DNA of 64,000 bases from an uncultured Winogradskyella sp. (GTDB taxonomy: Bacteria > Bacteroidota > Bacteroidia > Flavobacteriales > Flavobacteriaceae). The position numbers and the translations under genes are program-made. The notes below the pieces were generated by a model, which saw only the letters and a list, made by a program, of their open reading frames with translations, was not told the DNA's origin and did no database searches. Below, in pieces: positions 16,327-26,078 of the stretch. Every line of letters starts with the position of its first letter. Positions within the stretch are counted from its first letter, which is position 1. Location of the stretch: the NCBI RefSeq assembly GCF_947498005.1, contig NZ_CANMIW010000001.1:248001-312000 (forward strand), written 5' to 3'.

Positions 16327-19128
16327 ATGAATAAAAAGAACTGCGTATTAACTCTCATAACTGTTCTGTTATTTCAGAGTTATTCTATGGCTAAAGAAAT
16401 TTATGTTTCTACTCATGGTGATGATAAAAATAAAGGGACAAAGGCTAGTCCCTACCTAAGTTTTGAAAAAGCACTAAAAGAAGTTGAAAAATACGCAGGT
16501 AAAGAAGCTGTAACAGTATGGTTTGAAACAGGTGACTATTATCTTAGCCAAACGATTCAGTTAAGTAGTGCTTATAGCGGAACAGCTAAACATCCGGTTG
16601 TATTTTCTGCCTTACCTAATTCTAAAGTAAGTATCAAAGGGTCTAAAAAAATAGAAGGTTTAAAATGGACCGCATACAAAAATGGTATTTACCAAACGCA
16701 ATTACCTCAAGGCCTATTTGTAGATCAATTATTCATCAATAATGAAAGACAGATAAGAGCACGTTTTCCTAATTATGATTATGACAATCCTTTACGTGAT
16801 GGAAAAGGGTATGCTCATGTAAAAGGCGGTTCAAATTTACGATTAGACAAATGGTTTGGATATGATGCTAAAACTTTTTCAAATAAAGAGTGGGCAAACC
16901 CAGAAACCGGTATTGTACATGCATTCCAAAGTCATAACTGGGGAAATATGCAGTATAGAATAAAAAGCATTGATAGGAAAGAATATAAGATACACCTTGG
17001 AGAAGGAGGTTTTCAAATGCAGAGAGATTACGGTATTGGCGGTACAGGCAAGCATTCTTCGGCTTATTTTGTAGAAAACATATTTGAAGAGTTAGATGTG
17101 GCTGGAGAATGGTTTTTTAATAACAACACCAATACGCTATATTACTATCCTTTTATAGGTGAAGATTTAGCAACAGCCAGTATAGAAATTCCTATTCTAA
17201 AAGATTTAATTCAAATTAAAGGAAATAAGGATGCACCAGTGAAAAACATTCATTTAAAAGGGTTCACTTTCACGCAATCTACTTACACTTTTATGAATAA
17301 ATATGAGCCAGTTGCTCGTGGAGATTGGGCTATTCACAGAGGAGGTGCTATCTATTTAGAGGGTACCGAAAACTGTATTATAACAGATTGTAATTTTGAA
17401 TATTTAGGAGGAAACGCTGTTTTTATGAGTGCTTATAATCGTGATAACAAAGTCGTAAGATCTAGATTTGTGCACACAGGCGAAAGTGCTATTTGCTTTG
17501 TTGGATCACCCTCAGCCGTAAGAAACTATCTAACATGGGATGATGTTGACTTACATGGCAAAAATTGGATAGAAATGAGTAAGAACATGGACTTAAAGCC
17601 AGGTCCTAAAACACCTGACTATCCTAAGAATTGCGTTGCAGAAAATAACATTATACATGATATTGGTACTGTTGGAAAGTAAACTGCAGGTGTCTTTATT
17701 GCTATGAGTCATAAAATAACAGCTGCACACAATACCATTTACAACTGTCCGCGTGCCGGAATTTGCATTAATGACGGTACTTGGGGAGGACATATTATAG
17801 AGCATAACGATATTTGGGAAACTGTAAGGGAAACTGGGGAACACGGACCTTTTAATTCTTGGGGTCGTGAAAGACAATGGAAAACAAGGCCAGGAAAAAC
17901 AGGGAATTTTGATACTAAGCTAACCCGATTAGATGCCATTGACAATACTATTATAAGAAATAATCGTATTGCTAATTATCGTAAATCTATAAGTGCAGGT
18001 AACTGGACGATTGACCTTGATGATGGTTCTAGTTATTTTGAAATTTACAACAATCTTAGTCTAGGCTCTTCTATTAAATTAAGAGATGGTATGGCACGTA
18101 AAGTCTTTAATAATATTACCGTAAGCGCTGTTCCTTCTGGTTGGCATGCATGGCCAAAAGATTCAGAAGATGAAATCTATAAAAATATTTTTGTGATTGC
18201 AGGAACAGTGCCAGGAAAAAAAGCACCTACAAGAAATTTTATACGTACTGTAAAGTTACCTGATGATCAAGAATGGAGTAAAAATTATAATCATAATTCT
18301 TATTGGAACGTGAACTATCCAGTCAATTTTGATTTAGCAGAAACCTTTGATATCACATTATGGAAAGCACAAGGATACGATGTAGATTCTTATATAGGAA
18401 ACCCTCATTTTGTAGATCCTTTAAATGGAAATTATCAAGTGAAAGAAGATTCACCAGTATTAAAACAAGGATTTAAAAACTTTCCTATGGATAAATTTGG
18501 TCATGAAATGACACGTATTTTACCATTTGGAGCAGATTTTGAAACATCGAAAACTGTCACTTTAAAAGCGGATGTTGAAGCAGGACATAAAGCGGAAATA
18601 TTTTATACTACAGATGGTTCTGAACCTACCTTAAAATCGATACCATATACAGCACCTTTTACAGTAACTAAAACCACTACTGTAAAAGCGATAACGTTTA
18701 CTGATGAAGGACTTGCCTCTGGATTTACAACGGAAGCTACGTTTACAAAAGTAGACCAAGTAACCTACCCAAGCTGGTTAAGTACTTTACTTGCAGGGAA
18801 ATTTGAAGGGGAAATTGAACAAGAAAGAGGTGCGCTGCAAAAAGACGTCTATGGAGCCACGATGATAAATATTGGAGAAGACCCAGATTTAATTGATGCC
18901 AATGGAGGTTATAATTATGGTTGTTATATTAAATTAATTAAGAAAAGAGGTCGAATGTGGACAAATGCTGGCCTAACCAAAGGTTGGGTTATTCAGAAAG
19001 TAAACGGTGTAGATGTTCCAGGCGTTAGAGAATTATATAAAATTGTAAATACGAGCAAGGGAAAAACACTAAAAGTAACAGCGGTTAAAAACTACGAAAG
19101 TAAAGTCTTTGATGTTCAAGTAAAATAA
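16327..19128 (+). pseudogene. GH141-like beta-helix glycosidase with C-terminal sandwich and PDZ-like domains, broken by an in-frame TAA
   Basis: One 933-codon reading frame interrupted by a TAA at 17680-17682; both halves are in the same frame with no indel. The first half (451 codons) has a signal peptide ending SYSMAKEIYVS and the start of a right-handed beta-helix (STHGDDKNKGTKASPYLSFEKAL). The second half continues the helix at TAGVFIAMSHKI and GPFNSWGRERQW, a segment typical of GH141 (alpha-L-fucosidase or xylanase). It then has a chitobiase-like sandwich (IFYTTDGSEPTLKS) and a PDZ-like end (GLTKGWVIQKVNGVDVPG). The codon at the stop is probably a former CAA (Gln) changed by one C-to-T transition. 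The second half alone, from the ATG at 17704, would lack a signal peptide and half the helix, so it is not an independent gene. Recent inactivation, sequencing error or readthrough are all possible; the lack of other damage argues that any loss is young. Confidence 0.8.
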
Positions 19129-19176
19129 GGAATTACTTCATTTTATATCGTCGGTAAAACGACCTAAACTTAAATG

Positions 19177-19210
19177 CTCAGTATAGATTAACCATGCTGA
19201 GTTTTTTTTT
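19177..19210 (+). terminator. Terminator after GH141 gene
   Basis: CTCAGTAT (19177-19184) pairs with ATGCTGAG (19194-19201) including one G-T pair, over a 9-base loop, followed by nine T residues. It lies in the convergent gap between the plus-strand GH141 frame and the minus-strand gene at 19241. Confidence 0.75.
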
Positions 19211-19240
19211 AACTATAATGTTGTGGTATCTAAGGACTTT

Positions 19241-20437
19241 TTAATGCCAAGTGATCTTAGCTTGTCTAGTTTCCGTATTCACCCAAACGGAAGCATGTTC
19301 ATATTCGCGCGTAAACTCCCAACCTGTTGCTGAGGTTCTATGATATGCACCTTTGGGAGCACCTAATGGTTTTTGCAATTCTGGATATTCCATTAAAGAG
19401 CCATGCGCCAATTGCCAACCCCAACCATATTGAAAATAAGAGTAGGGCTGCGCGCCTATTAAATAACAAGCGTGATAATATTCTAATTTCTCTTTAGAGA
19501 GTTTTGCATAACGTTCATTTCTCTTTTTGCCTTTATAATAAGAAGGATTGGCGATCGCTACACTATCGTACTCGACACCAATTCTAAATATTGACATTTT
19601 TCCAGCTTTAGAAATTTTAAGCATGTCTTCCCAATCAGTAAGCAGTTTTTCTTTGGTTAACATTTTATCACCATAATGTTCAAACATATTGGCATCTATA
19701 GACGGGAATACATATCGTGCCAATTTAGCATTTGCATTGTTCCCTAATAGTATTTTATCAGGCCCTAGTTTTTCTTTAAGGGCTTTCATCATAGTTCCCA
19801 TGGCTTTTTGAACGTCTTGTGCTTTATCTTGGCGTAACCACGCAAAACCATGCATTTGATCTATAAACGCACCATCAGCACCAGAAAATTCAACCGCTTC
19901 TGCGACTGTATTTACCCACCATTCCCGAAAATCTGGATTTAAAACATCAAAATAAAAAACGTTTTTTCGTTCTTCTAAGGCGTTGGTTTCAGGATTTTCT
20001 ATTAAGAAGGCCTTTAGTTCTGGGTAATTATTAATGTTTTCTTTCGTAAAATTCTCATTGTAAGAAGTGAAAGGCCAAGCATAAGCTGAATTAAAATAAA
20101 AAAGCACTTTCATATCTGGTTTTGCCTTTTTAAACGCTGCGACTTCATGTTTTGCGCCTAATTCTGCAGCTCCTAAATCCCCATGACCATGCGATTTTTC
20201 AATACAAATAAAGTCTGTTCGTTCCGCAATAAATTCAACTTCTTCTGGATGTAAAACGCGTTTTGGATCCCCAAACATATAGTACATCGGTGTCGTTTCC
20301 CAGCTAAATTTCGGATAAAACGATTTTGTTTCAAAAGTACTACCATCACTTGTTTTATAAGGGGTTTGGGCAGTTGTACATGAACAAAACAATAAAACAA
20401 TTGAGAATACACTAATACTAGAAAGACTAAATTTCAT
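19241..20437 (-). CDS. Putative glycoside hydrolase, GHL15-like, copy A (lipoprotein)
   Basis: Probable TIM-barrel hydrolase of 398 residues. I chose the ATG at 20435-20437 because it gives a clean lipoprotein signal (SIVLLFCSC, Cys20); the longer frame to 20527 would overlap the sulfatase upstream. The core starts at YPKFSWETTPMYYMFG and ends with TREYEHASVWVNTETRQAKITW. Two acidic sites stand out: Asp193 in ADGAFIDQM and Glu253 in NMFEHYG. The same layout occurs in the proteins at 34377 and 42306, so the three are diverged paralogues. The pattern resembles the Pfam-type hypothetical glycosyl hydrolase family 15 (GHL15); no activity is known to me. It is the last gene of the minus-strand run from 23243, 13 bases after a CTPTR sulfatase, so a role in cutting the same sulfated glycan is likely. 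Confidence 0.65.
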   Translation of the reverse strand: MKFSLSSISVFSIVLLFCSCTTAQTPYKTSDGSTFETKSFYPKFSWETTPMYYMFGDPKRVLHPEEVEFIAERTDFICIEKSHGHGDLGAAELGAKHEVAAFKKAKPDMKVLFYFNSAYAWPFTSYNENFTKENINNYPELKAFLIENPETNALEERKNVFYFDVLNPDFREWWVNTVAEAVEFSGADGAFIDQMHGFAWLRQDKAQDVQKAMGTMMKALKEKLGPDKILLGNNANAKLARYVFPSIDANMFEHYGDKMLTKEKLLTDWEDMLKISKAGKMSIFRIGVEYDSVAIANPSYYKGKKRNERYAKLSKEKLEYYHACYLIGAQPYSYFQYGWGWQLAHGSLMEYPELQKPLGAPKGAYHRTSATGWEFTREYEHASVWVNTETRQAKITWH

Positions 20438-20450
20438 GAAAGTAGGTTGA

Positions 20451-21956
20451 TTAATTCTTAGATTTTTTACGTTTTGGTTTTGTTTTCCAAAGCACAATTT
20501 TGTCCACATCATTTTCAGAAAACTCACCTTTGGTGCTGCGCCCTGTTTTGATGTCTAATTCTAATTGCTCTAATAATTGTTCTGCAATTTCAGGACGTTT
20601 TGTATATAAATTTTCGGTTTCAGCAGGATCATTTTCCATGTCATACAATTGTGCCTTAGGCATGTCTGCGGATTCTTTTTCTCGTGGAGACGACCAACCA
20701 CCAGAACCTTTAGCCAATATTAATTTCCATTTGCCTAAGCGATAAGCAAAGTGGCCTGTGATAGAGTGGTGGATGACACCAGCGCGCGTACTATTAATAG
20801 CTTCGCCATGTAAAGCGGGTAAAAAACTTACACTGTCTTCTCCAGCTTTACTTGGTACAGGAACAGCTGTGATTTCAGAAAAGGTAGCGAAGATGTCGGT
20901 TAAACAAATTAAATCGTCATTTGTACTGTTTGGTTTTACTTTACTTGGCCATTTTACAATAAATGGCACACGATGACCTCCATCCCATAAATCGGATTTT
21001 GAACCACGATAGCCAGCACTTACAATATGGCCTTGTGCCGCAAGTCCTTCAATATCTGCAGCTTTAGAGGTTCCATTATCACTCGTAAAAATCACTAAGG
21101 TGTTTTCTGATAATCCGTTAGCTTCCAAAGCATCTGTTATAGCACCCACAGTGGCATCGGTTTGCATGACAAAATCGGCATAATCGCCCATACCACTCTT
21201 GCCTTGCCATTCTTTTGAAGGTAAAATTGGTGTATGTGGTGAGCCTAAAGGCACATATAAGAAAAACGGTTTTCCTTCTTTATTTTTTGCCTGCTGGTTA
21301 ATATAATCTACAGATTTTGTTGTTAAACGTGGTAGCATGTTAATTTCATCATCATAGAGAATGACTTTATCATTTTCAATAACTGCTTTCATGTCTTTAG
21401 CATGATGAAAACCGTGGTAATAATCAAACCCACGATTAATAGGGCCATCAGGAATCGTGGCACCTACAGGTGGTAAATGCTTTTTAGATTTTTTCTCAAT
21501 GGCTGTTTTTGTAACTGGATCTATGTATTGAAAATTTAAGTGCCATTTTCCAATTAAAGCCGTATGATACCCTTGATCTTTTAGGAAGTTGGCAATGGTC
21601 GGACGGTCTTCTTTAATAAGGTTAGGGGCAAAACCCTGTACCACGCCTCTTTGTAGTTTTGTACGCCAGCTGTAACGCCCAGTCATAATACCATAACGCG
21701 TTGGTGTACAAACAGCAGAACCAGAATGCGCATCGGTAAACACCATACCTTCTCGTGTCAATTGGTCTATACTTGGTGTTTTAATCTTACTTGTTTCTGG
21801 AGCAAGTGCTTGTACTTCTCCATAACCTAAATCATCACATACGATAAATACGATATTGGGTTGTTTTGATTTTTCTTGTGCATATCCTGACCAAGTCATC
21901 GACATAAACATTGCAAAAACAAATTTCACATAAAAAAAACGCATTCTATTCATCAT
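20451..21956 (-). CDS. S1 family sulfatase (CTPTR group)
   Basis: Secreted sulfatase of 501 residues, signal peptide ending at WSGYAQ (residue 27). Active-site region SGSAVCTPTRYGIMTGRYSWR with Cys83; Thr in place of Ser in C-x-P-S-R is common and compatible with formylglycine formation. Further motifs: PNIVFIVCDDLGYGE at the start, IGKWHL, TSDNGTSK, GGHRVPFIVKWP. The lysine-rich end (KTKPKRKKSKN) is a milder version of the tail on the sulfatase at 4696. It shares the CTPTRYGI-TGRYxWR block with the enzymes at 24555 and 26079 and, more distantly, 43465, which indicates repeated duplication of one subfamily within the locus. It lies 42 bases downstream of the GH168-like lipoprotein gene and 13 bases ahead of GHL15 copy A, so these three are probably co-transcribed. 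Confidence 0.93.
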   Translation of the reverse strand: MMNRMRFFYVKFVFAMFMSMTWSGYAQEKSKQPNIVFIVCDDLGYGEVQALAPETSKIKTPSIDQLTREGMVFTDAHSGSAVCTPTRYGIMTGRYSWRTKLQRGVVQGFAPNLIKEDRPTIANFLKDQGYHTALIGKWHLNFQYIDPVTKTAIEKKSKKHLPPVGATIPDGPINRGFDYYHGFHHAKDMKAVIENDKVILYDDEINMLPRLTTKSVDYINQQAKNKEGKPFFLYVPLGSPHTPILPSKEWQGKSGMGDYADFVMQTDATVGAITDALEANGLSENTLVIFTSDNGTSKAADIEGLAAQGHIVSAGYRGSKSDLWDGGHRVPFIVKWPSKVKPNSTNDDLICLTDIFATFSEITAVPVPSKAGEDSVSFLPALHGEAINSTRAGVIHHSITGHFAYRLGKWKLILAKGSGGWSSPREKESADMPKAQLYDMENDPAETENLYTKRPEIAEQLLEQLELDIKTGRSTKGEFSENDVDKIVLWKTKPKRKKSKN

Positions 21957-21998
21957 TATTTAACTTTTTACTACTTATTAAAATAACTTATCACAACT

Positions 21999-23243
21999 TT
22001 ACTCACCCACTAAAAAAGCTCCTTCAGGCCTAACATAAGGTTCAAAGTCAGGCATAGGATTAGAAAGCAATCTATCGTTAATAGTTTTCATAATTATCAT
22101 TTCTTCTGCCATCATATATCCTTTGTTATTTACATCATCAATAGTAGTTGCAAATGTCACGCCAGCATTTGCATCTTTAAGTGTTCTTGTAAATCTATAA
22201 GCATCTTCGGTACCAAATATTAAATTTGCTGATGATACGTGCCATTTGTCTCTTACCGGAAACCATGCATGTTTTAATATTACTTTTCCATCATATTCGT
22301 CCCAAGGATTGGCAACCATTGCTGGCATTGTAAACTCTTCATAAGCCCATGAATTAGGAGGTGCTCCTTGTCCTAAAGGTGTTACATGGCCACTAGTAAA
22401 ATCTTGATAGTTATTTACACCTTCGAAGCTTACAATTTTATAATCTCTATCATCTGTATCATCAACACCGTCAGAATCTACTTTTATAAACTCATTGTTT
22501 TCATCTGTGAAATATGCTCCGTTAGGAGATGCTGAAATAGCAGCATCAGGATCTGCATCTCTAATCATTTGAACAAAATCTTCTATATGACCATCATCGT
22601 CTAGTTCTGCGGTAGTGTCTAGCCAATAGCCATCAGCATAATCTTTAATGCGTAAAATAAATCCTTGTACTAGGTCTCTGTATGCAGCATATTCATTTCC
22701 TTCAAATTCATTTGTGTAATATGTTATCCATGCTGTATGTGCTGCATTAAAGTCTTCATCATCTGATTCCTCTGGTCCTAATCTATCAAAATAATTGGTA
22801 GAGATATATAGAATATTTTTCTTTCCCACATCTTTAAAATTTTGAAGAACATCAAAGATTATTTGTTCATTTTCTAGACTTGGAACTAAAAGTTCGTCTA
22901 TTTCTGTAGCGATATCTACATTTTCATTCCCTCTTAAAGTAAAATAATATGATTTTGCAAAATTAGAAAGATTAGTTATAATGTGGCCTGTTGCAGGTAA
23001 TTCATCAATAATTTGTTGCGCACCAGCTCTGTAATCATAACCTCCAGCGACTTCAGAATCTAATCGCTCACCTCCATAAATAGGAAAGGTAACTCCCCAA
23101 GAACCACTTAACCATTCTGCTCTTGATTCTGGTGTTGGATCCGGTTCTTCAGTTATTGACTGATCATCTATTGGCTGATCATCCTGCTTAGAACAAGATG
23201 AAAGGAATAATATGGCGAGTAATATAATTTGTATGGGTTTCAT
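21999..23243 (-). CDS. Candidate endo-fucanase (GH168-like), lipoprotein form
   Basis: Lipoprotein of 414 residues (LFLSSCSKQ, Cys17) with an acidic linker (residues 20-42) and then a single catalytic-type module, residues 44-414. The module is closely similar to residues 197-565 of the T9SS-exported protein at 6310, including YGGERLDSEVAGGYD, YADGYWLDTT, GHVTPLGQGAPPNSWAYEE and EPYVRPEGAFLVGE. Candidate catalytic residues are Asp209 (YWLD) and Glu274 (SFEG). Module length and the Asp/Glu pair fit what I recall of GH168 endo-1,3-fucanases; no search was possible. Having one copy T9SS-exported with a binding domain and another as a lipoprotein suggests sequential depolymerisation at two locations or two chain types. 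The downstream gene is a CTPTR sulfatase 42 bases away. Confidence 0.55.
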   Translation of the reverse strand: MKPIQIILLAILFLSSCSKQDDQPIDDQSITEEPDPTPESRAEWLSGSWGVTFPIYGGERLDSEVAGGYDYRAGAQQIIDELPATGHIITNLSNFAKSYYFTLRGNENVDIATEIDELLVPSLENEQIIFDVLQNFKDVGKKNILYISTNYFDRLGPEESDDEDFNAAHTAWITYYTNEFEGNEYAAYRDLVQGFILRIKDYADGYWLDTTAELDDDGHIEDFVQMIRDADPDAAISASPNGAYFTDENNEFIKVDSDGVDDTDDRDYKIVSFEGVNNYQDFTSGHVTPLGQGAPPNSWAYEEFTMPAMVANPWDEYDGKVILKHAWFPVRDKWHVSSANLIFGTEDAYRFTRTLKDANAGVTFATTIDDVNNKGYMMAEEMIIMKTINDRLLSNPMPDFEPYVRPEGAFLVGE

Positions 23244-23395
23244 GATTAGCTGCTTATTTATTATTTAGTAAAAATAAAAGAAAACGCATCCAAAGAATTG
23301 CCTTAAAACCCCTTTTGTTTGCTTTAATCCACCTTATTTTTTTTAAAGAAAAAGAAGCAATAATTTTTATAATTTGCTATTAAACAGGTTCTAAA

Positions 23396-24541
23396 TCATT
23401 TTAAATGTGCTACAAAAAAGTCAATGGTGGTTTGCACAATCTCATCTCGTGTTGGTTGAATGGGTTTCCCTACTTTTCGCCAGTTATGTCCGGAATTTTT
23501 TACAATTTGAATCGTGATGGGCGCATTAATAGCTTTATTCTTTTCTTCCATATAATACGCATGTTTTACAGGAATGGTGTTGTCACTATCGCCTTGTAGT
23601 AATAACAAAGGAGGACTGTCTTGAGTTAAATAATTTACAGGACTCATTTCTCTATACAAGGACAAGGCCTCTTCTTTTTTAGTACCGGACTTTAAGATTC
23701 TTGGGCTAAATCGATCTTTAAAATTTGGTCTATCATCCGGATTAAACAGACTTGTGTTTTCAAAATCGCTAGGACCATACCAGGATACACCTGCAGCCAT
23801 GGTATAATCGTATTTTGATAAATCTTTATCTCCAATGAGACTGTCGGGCGAACTCAATACCAACATTTGAGCAATTTGTCCTCCTGCGGAATCCCCAAAA
23901 GCATAGAATCTGTTTTTATCAATCCCTAGCTTTTCACTGTGTTTAGAGATATATCGAAGCGCGTCTTTACTGTCTATAACACAGTCGCGCATTGCTGTTG
24001 TGCCATTTTTTTCTACTAATCTATAACTCACAGACACCACACAAAACCCTTGCTCTAAAAGTGCCATATGTACGGTTTTAAAAGACGCGTTGGCAGCGCC
24101 ATGTCTACTTCCTGCAGCCCAACCTCCACCATGAGTGTAGAAAACAACGGGTAATTTCTCATCCTTCTTAATGTGTTTAGGATAATAAATGTCTAAGTAT
24201 AAATCGTCCTCTTTTGTGGTTTTGTACAAGACATTTAATTTCCTTTTACCTTCGGTTTTTAAATAGGGAATGCGGAAATTAGTGGTAAATTCTTCTTGGG
24301 TAAGTATGCTATCTTTATTGACATCATAGTGTTTGTAACGCCTCCATTGTCTTTTGTCTTCAGATTCGGTAAATTTCTGATTATGATCTGGGTCTAATTT
24401 CTGCCACGTTTTTTGAAGTAAAAAAGCTTTGTATGCACCATTAGATACATCATCGGATTGTGAAAAGCCATGCCACACCGATGCTATGGTAAAAGCAATC
24501 ATCAAAAGTCTATTTATTTGAAGTCCCATAAATGTGGTCAT
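23396..24541 (-). CDS. Secreted alpha/beta-hydrolase carbohydrate esterase with EF-hand pair
   Basis: Predicted serine esterase of 381 residues; signal peptide about 1-27 (HGFSQ). Residues about 45-90 hold two EF-hand-like calcium loops (DPDHNQKFTESE and DVNKDSILTQEE). The hydrolase domain shows the oxyanion-hole motif THGGGWAAGS, the nucleophile elbow GDSAGG, the acid in QGDSDNTIPV and the histidine in NSGHNW, all in the right order for the BD-FAE/acetylesterase-like family. It would remove acetyl (or another acyl) groups that shield a glycan from the sulfatases and glycosidases. The gene lies 13 bases after the CTPTR sulfatase at 24555, so it is in the same transcript; algal fucoidans are often acetylated, which fits. 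The other start, at Met5, would also give a signal peptide. Confidence 0.85.
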   Translation of the reverse strand: MTTFMGLQINRLLMIAFTIASVWHGFSQSDDVSNGAYKAFLLQKTWQKLDPDHNQKFTESEDKRQWRRYKHYDVNKDSILTQEEFTTNFRIPYLKTEGKRKLNVLYKTTKEDDLYLDIYYPKHIKKDEKLPVVFYTHGGGWAAGSRHGAANASFKTVHMALLEQGFCVVSVSYRLVEKNGTTAMRDCVIDSKDALRYISKHSEKLGIDKNRFYAFGDSAGGQIAQMLVLSSPDSLIGDKDLSKYDYTMAAGVSWYGPSDFENTSLFNPDDRPNFKDRFSPRILKSGTKKEEALSLYREMSPVNYLTQDSPPLLLLQGDSDNTIPVKHAYYMEEKNKAINAPITIQIVKNSGHNWRKVGKPIQPTRDEIVQTTIDFFVAHLK

Positions 24542-24554
24542 GTTGCTGAAATTT

Positions 24555-26051
24555 TTATTTGTTACTGAAGCCTTGATTTTTATAGGTTTCTAAAAGTTGG
24601 TCTAATTCTTTAACAACTTCTGGGTGTGTGTTATAGAGATTGTTTTTTTCTTCAGGATCATTAATCATATCATATAAAGTGTCTGGTGCTTCATTAGGTT
24701 TTGGTTCAACAGTTTTTGGCTTTGTAAATCCTCCCGAACCTAATTGTGGCGTATATTTCCATTTGCCTTTTCTAATGGAAAACATACCGTAAATAGAATG
24801 ATGAACAACGGCTTCTCTAATAGGTCTTTTTACATTAGACGTGTAAGCAGGCCATAAATTGTAACTATCTTCCGCACCTTTTTCTATTTGAGGTTGATTT
24901 AATATGCCTGGTAATGTAGCAAACAAATCTGTGGTACACATTAATTGATTCGATTCTAATCCTGCAGGAATGACGCCTGGCCATTGTGCTATATATGGAA
25001 CGCGATGACCGCCATCATAAATGTCGGCTTTACGACCTTTGTAAATGTAATTGGCACGATGTGGATATTTTTCTTGATCTCTTTCGGTCCAATTAGAGCC
25101 GTTATCTGAAGTCACAATGATTAATGTGTTTTCTAATTGACCTGATTCTTTTAAAGCATTAACAACAGCGCCAACAGCATCATCTACCATAGTGACGTAA
25201 TCTCCATAAAGTCCTGCTTTAGATTTTCCAATGGCTTCACCAACAGGTAACCAAGGTTTATGCGGTGCGGTTAAAGGAAAATAAAGAAAGAAAGGTACGT
25301 TTACATCTTGTTGTTCGTTGATAAACGACACCGATTTTTTAGTAAAATGATCGAGTACTTCTTCAAATACAAAATTGGGTGCTTTTTCACCTGGTCGCCA
25401 CATCACACCTCTACCTTCATTTTTACCTTTGGTATATTCTGTGGGTAACTCTACCGTTTTTCCGTTTTCAATATAGACATAAGGCGGAATGTCTAAAGAT
25501 GCTGGCATGGTGTATGAATAATCAAAACCTAAATCGCTTGGGTCTTTTATGCGTTTACTAAAATCTACATTACTAATGCCGTCTTTTGCTATGACTTTTT
25601 GCGCTCCATCTTTGGGTTGCATATCTAAACCTATGTGCCATTTCCCAATACATGCCGTTGTATAACCGTTACTTTTAAGATATGATGCAACTGTTGGTCG
25701 ACTTTCTTCTATTAAAGCCGGTTTGTAACCATGTAGAACGCCTTTTTTTAATGGGCTTCTCCAAGCATAACGTCCTGTGATTATGCCGTAGCGCGTAGGT
25801 GTGCAAACAGACGAATTGGAATGTGCATCTGTAAAATGAACGCCATTTTTTAGTATGTTATCCATGTATGGCGTTTGGATGGCAGATTCTGAGTTTAAAG
25901 CCGAAAGATCCCCATAACCCATATCATCAGCTAAAATGTAGACAATATTAGGCGCCTTGGTTTTATTTGTAACATCTTGTTGTGTAGCTTCTGTATTGGA
26001 TTTGCTGGATGTTATTAAAACACAGATGATAAGAACTCTTAAAATGTACAT
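24555..26051 (-). CDS. S1 family sulfatase (CTPTR group)
   Basis: Sulfatase of 498 residues with a short signal peptide (residues 1-18, VLITSSKS). Landmarks: PNIVYILADDMGYGD, NSSVCTPTRYGIITGRYAWR with Cys83, IGKWHIGLDMQ, TSDNGSNW, GGHRVPYIAQWP and a C-terminal LYDMINDPEEKNNLY segment. It aligns along its length with the enzyme at 26079 (both carry the LDIPPYVYIENGK / LNMPPYVYLENDK region), so those two are a tandem duplicate pair that has diverged. It lies 27 bases after the stop of 26079 and 13 before the esterase, consistent with the run 28870-23396 being one unit. The sulfate position removed is unknown. Confidence 0.93.
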   Translation of the reverse strand: MYILRVLIICVLITSSKSNTEATQQDVTNKTKAPNIVYILADDMGYGDLSALNSESAIQTPYMDNILKNGVHFTDAHSNSSVCTPTRYGIITGRYAWRSPLKKGVLHGYKPALIEESRPTVASYLKSNGYTTACIGKWHIGLDMQPKDGAQKVIAKDGISNVDFSKRIKDPSDLGFDYSYTMPASLDIPPYVYIENGKTVELPTEYTKGKNEGRGVMWRPGEKAPNFVFEEVLDHFTKKSVSFINEQQDVNVPFFLYFPLTAPHKPWLPVGEAIGKSKAGLYGDYVTMVDDAVGAVVNALKESGQLENTLIIVTSDNGSNWTERDQEKYPHRANYIYKGRKADIYDGGHRVPYIAQWPGVIPAGLESNQLMCTTDLFATLPGILNQPQIEKGAEDSYNLWPAYTSNVKRPIREAVVHHSIYGMFSIRKGKWKYTPQLGSGGFTKPKTVEPKPNEAPDTLYDMINDPEEKNNLYNTHPEVVKELDQLLETYKNQGFSNK

Positions 26052-26078
26052 GGGCTTTATGGGTTAATTTAATTGAAA

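Noticed and set aside
17704..19128. Second half of the GH141 frame as an independent gene
   Set aside because: It is in the same frame as the first half, has no signal peptide, and begins in the middle of a beta-helix repeat.
19241..20527. Longer start overlapping the sulfatase at 20451
   Set aside because: The first 30 residues have no signal character, whereas the ATG at 20437 starts a clean lipoprotein signal.
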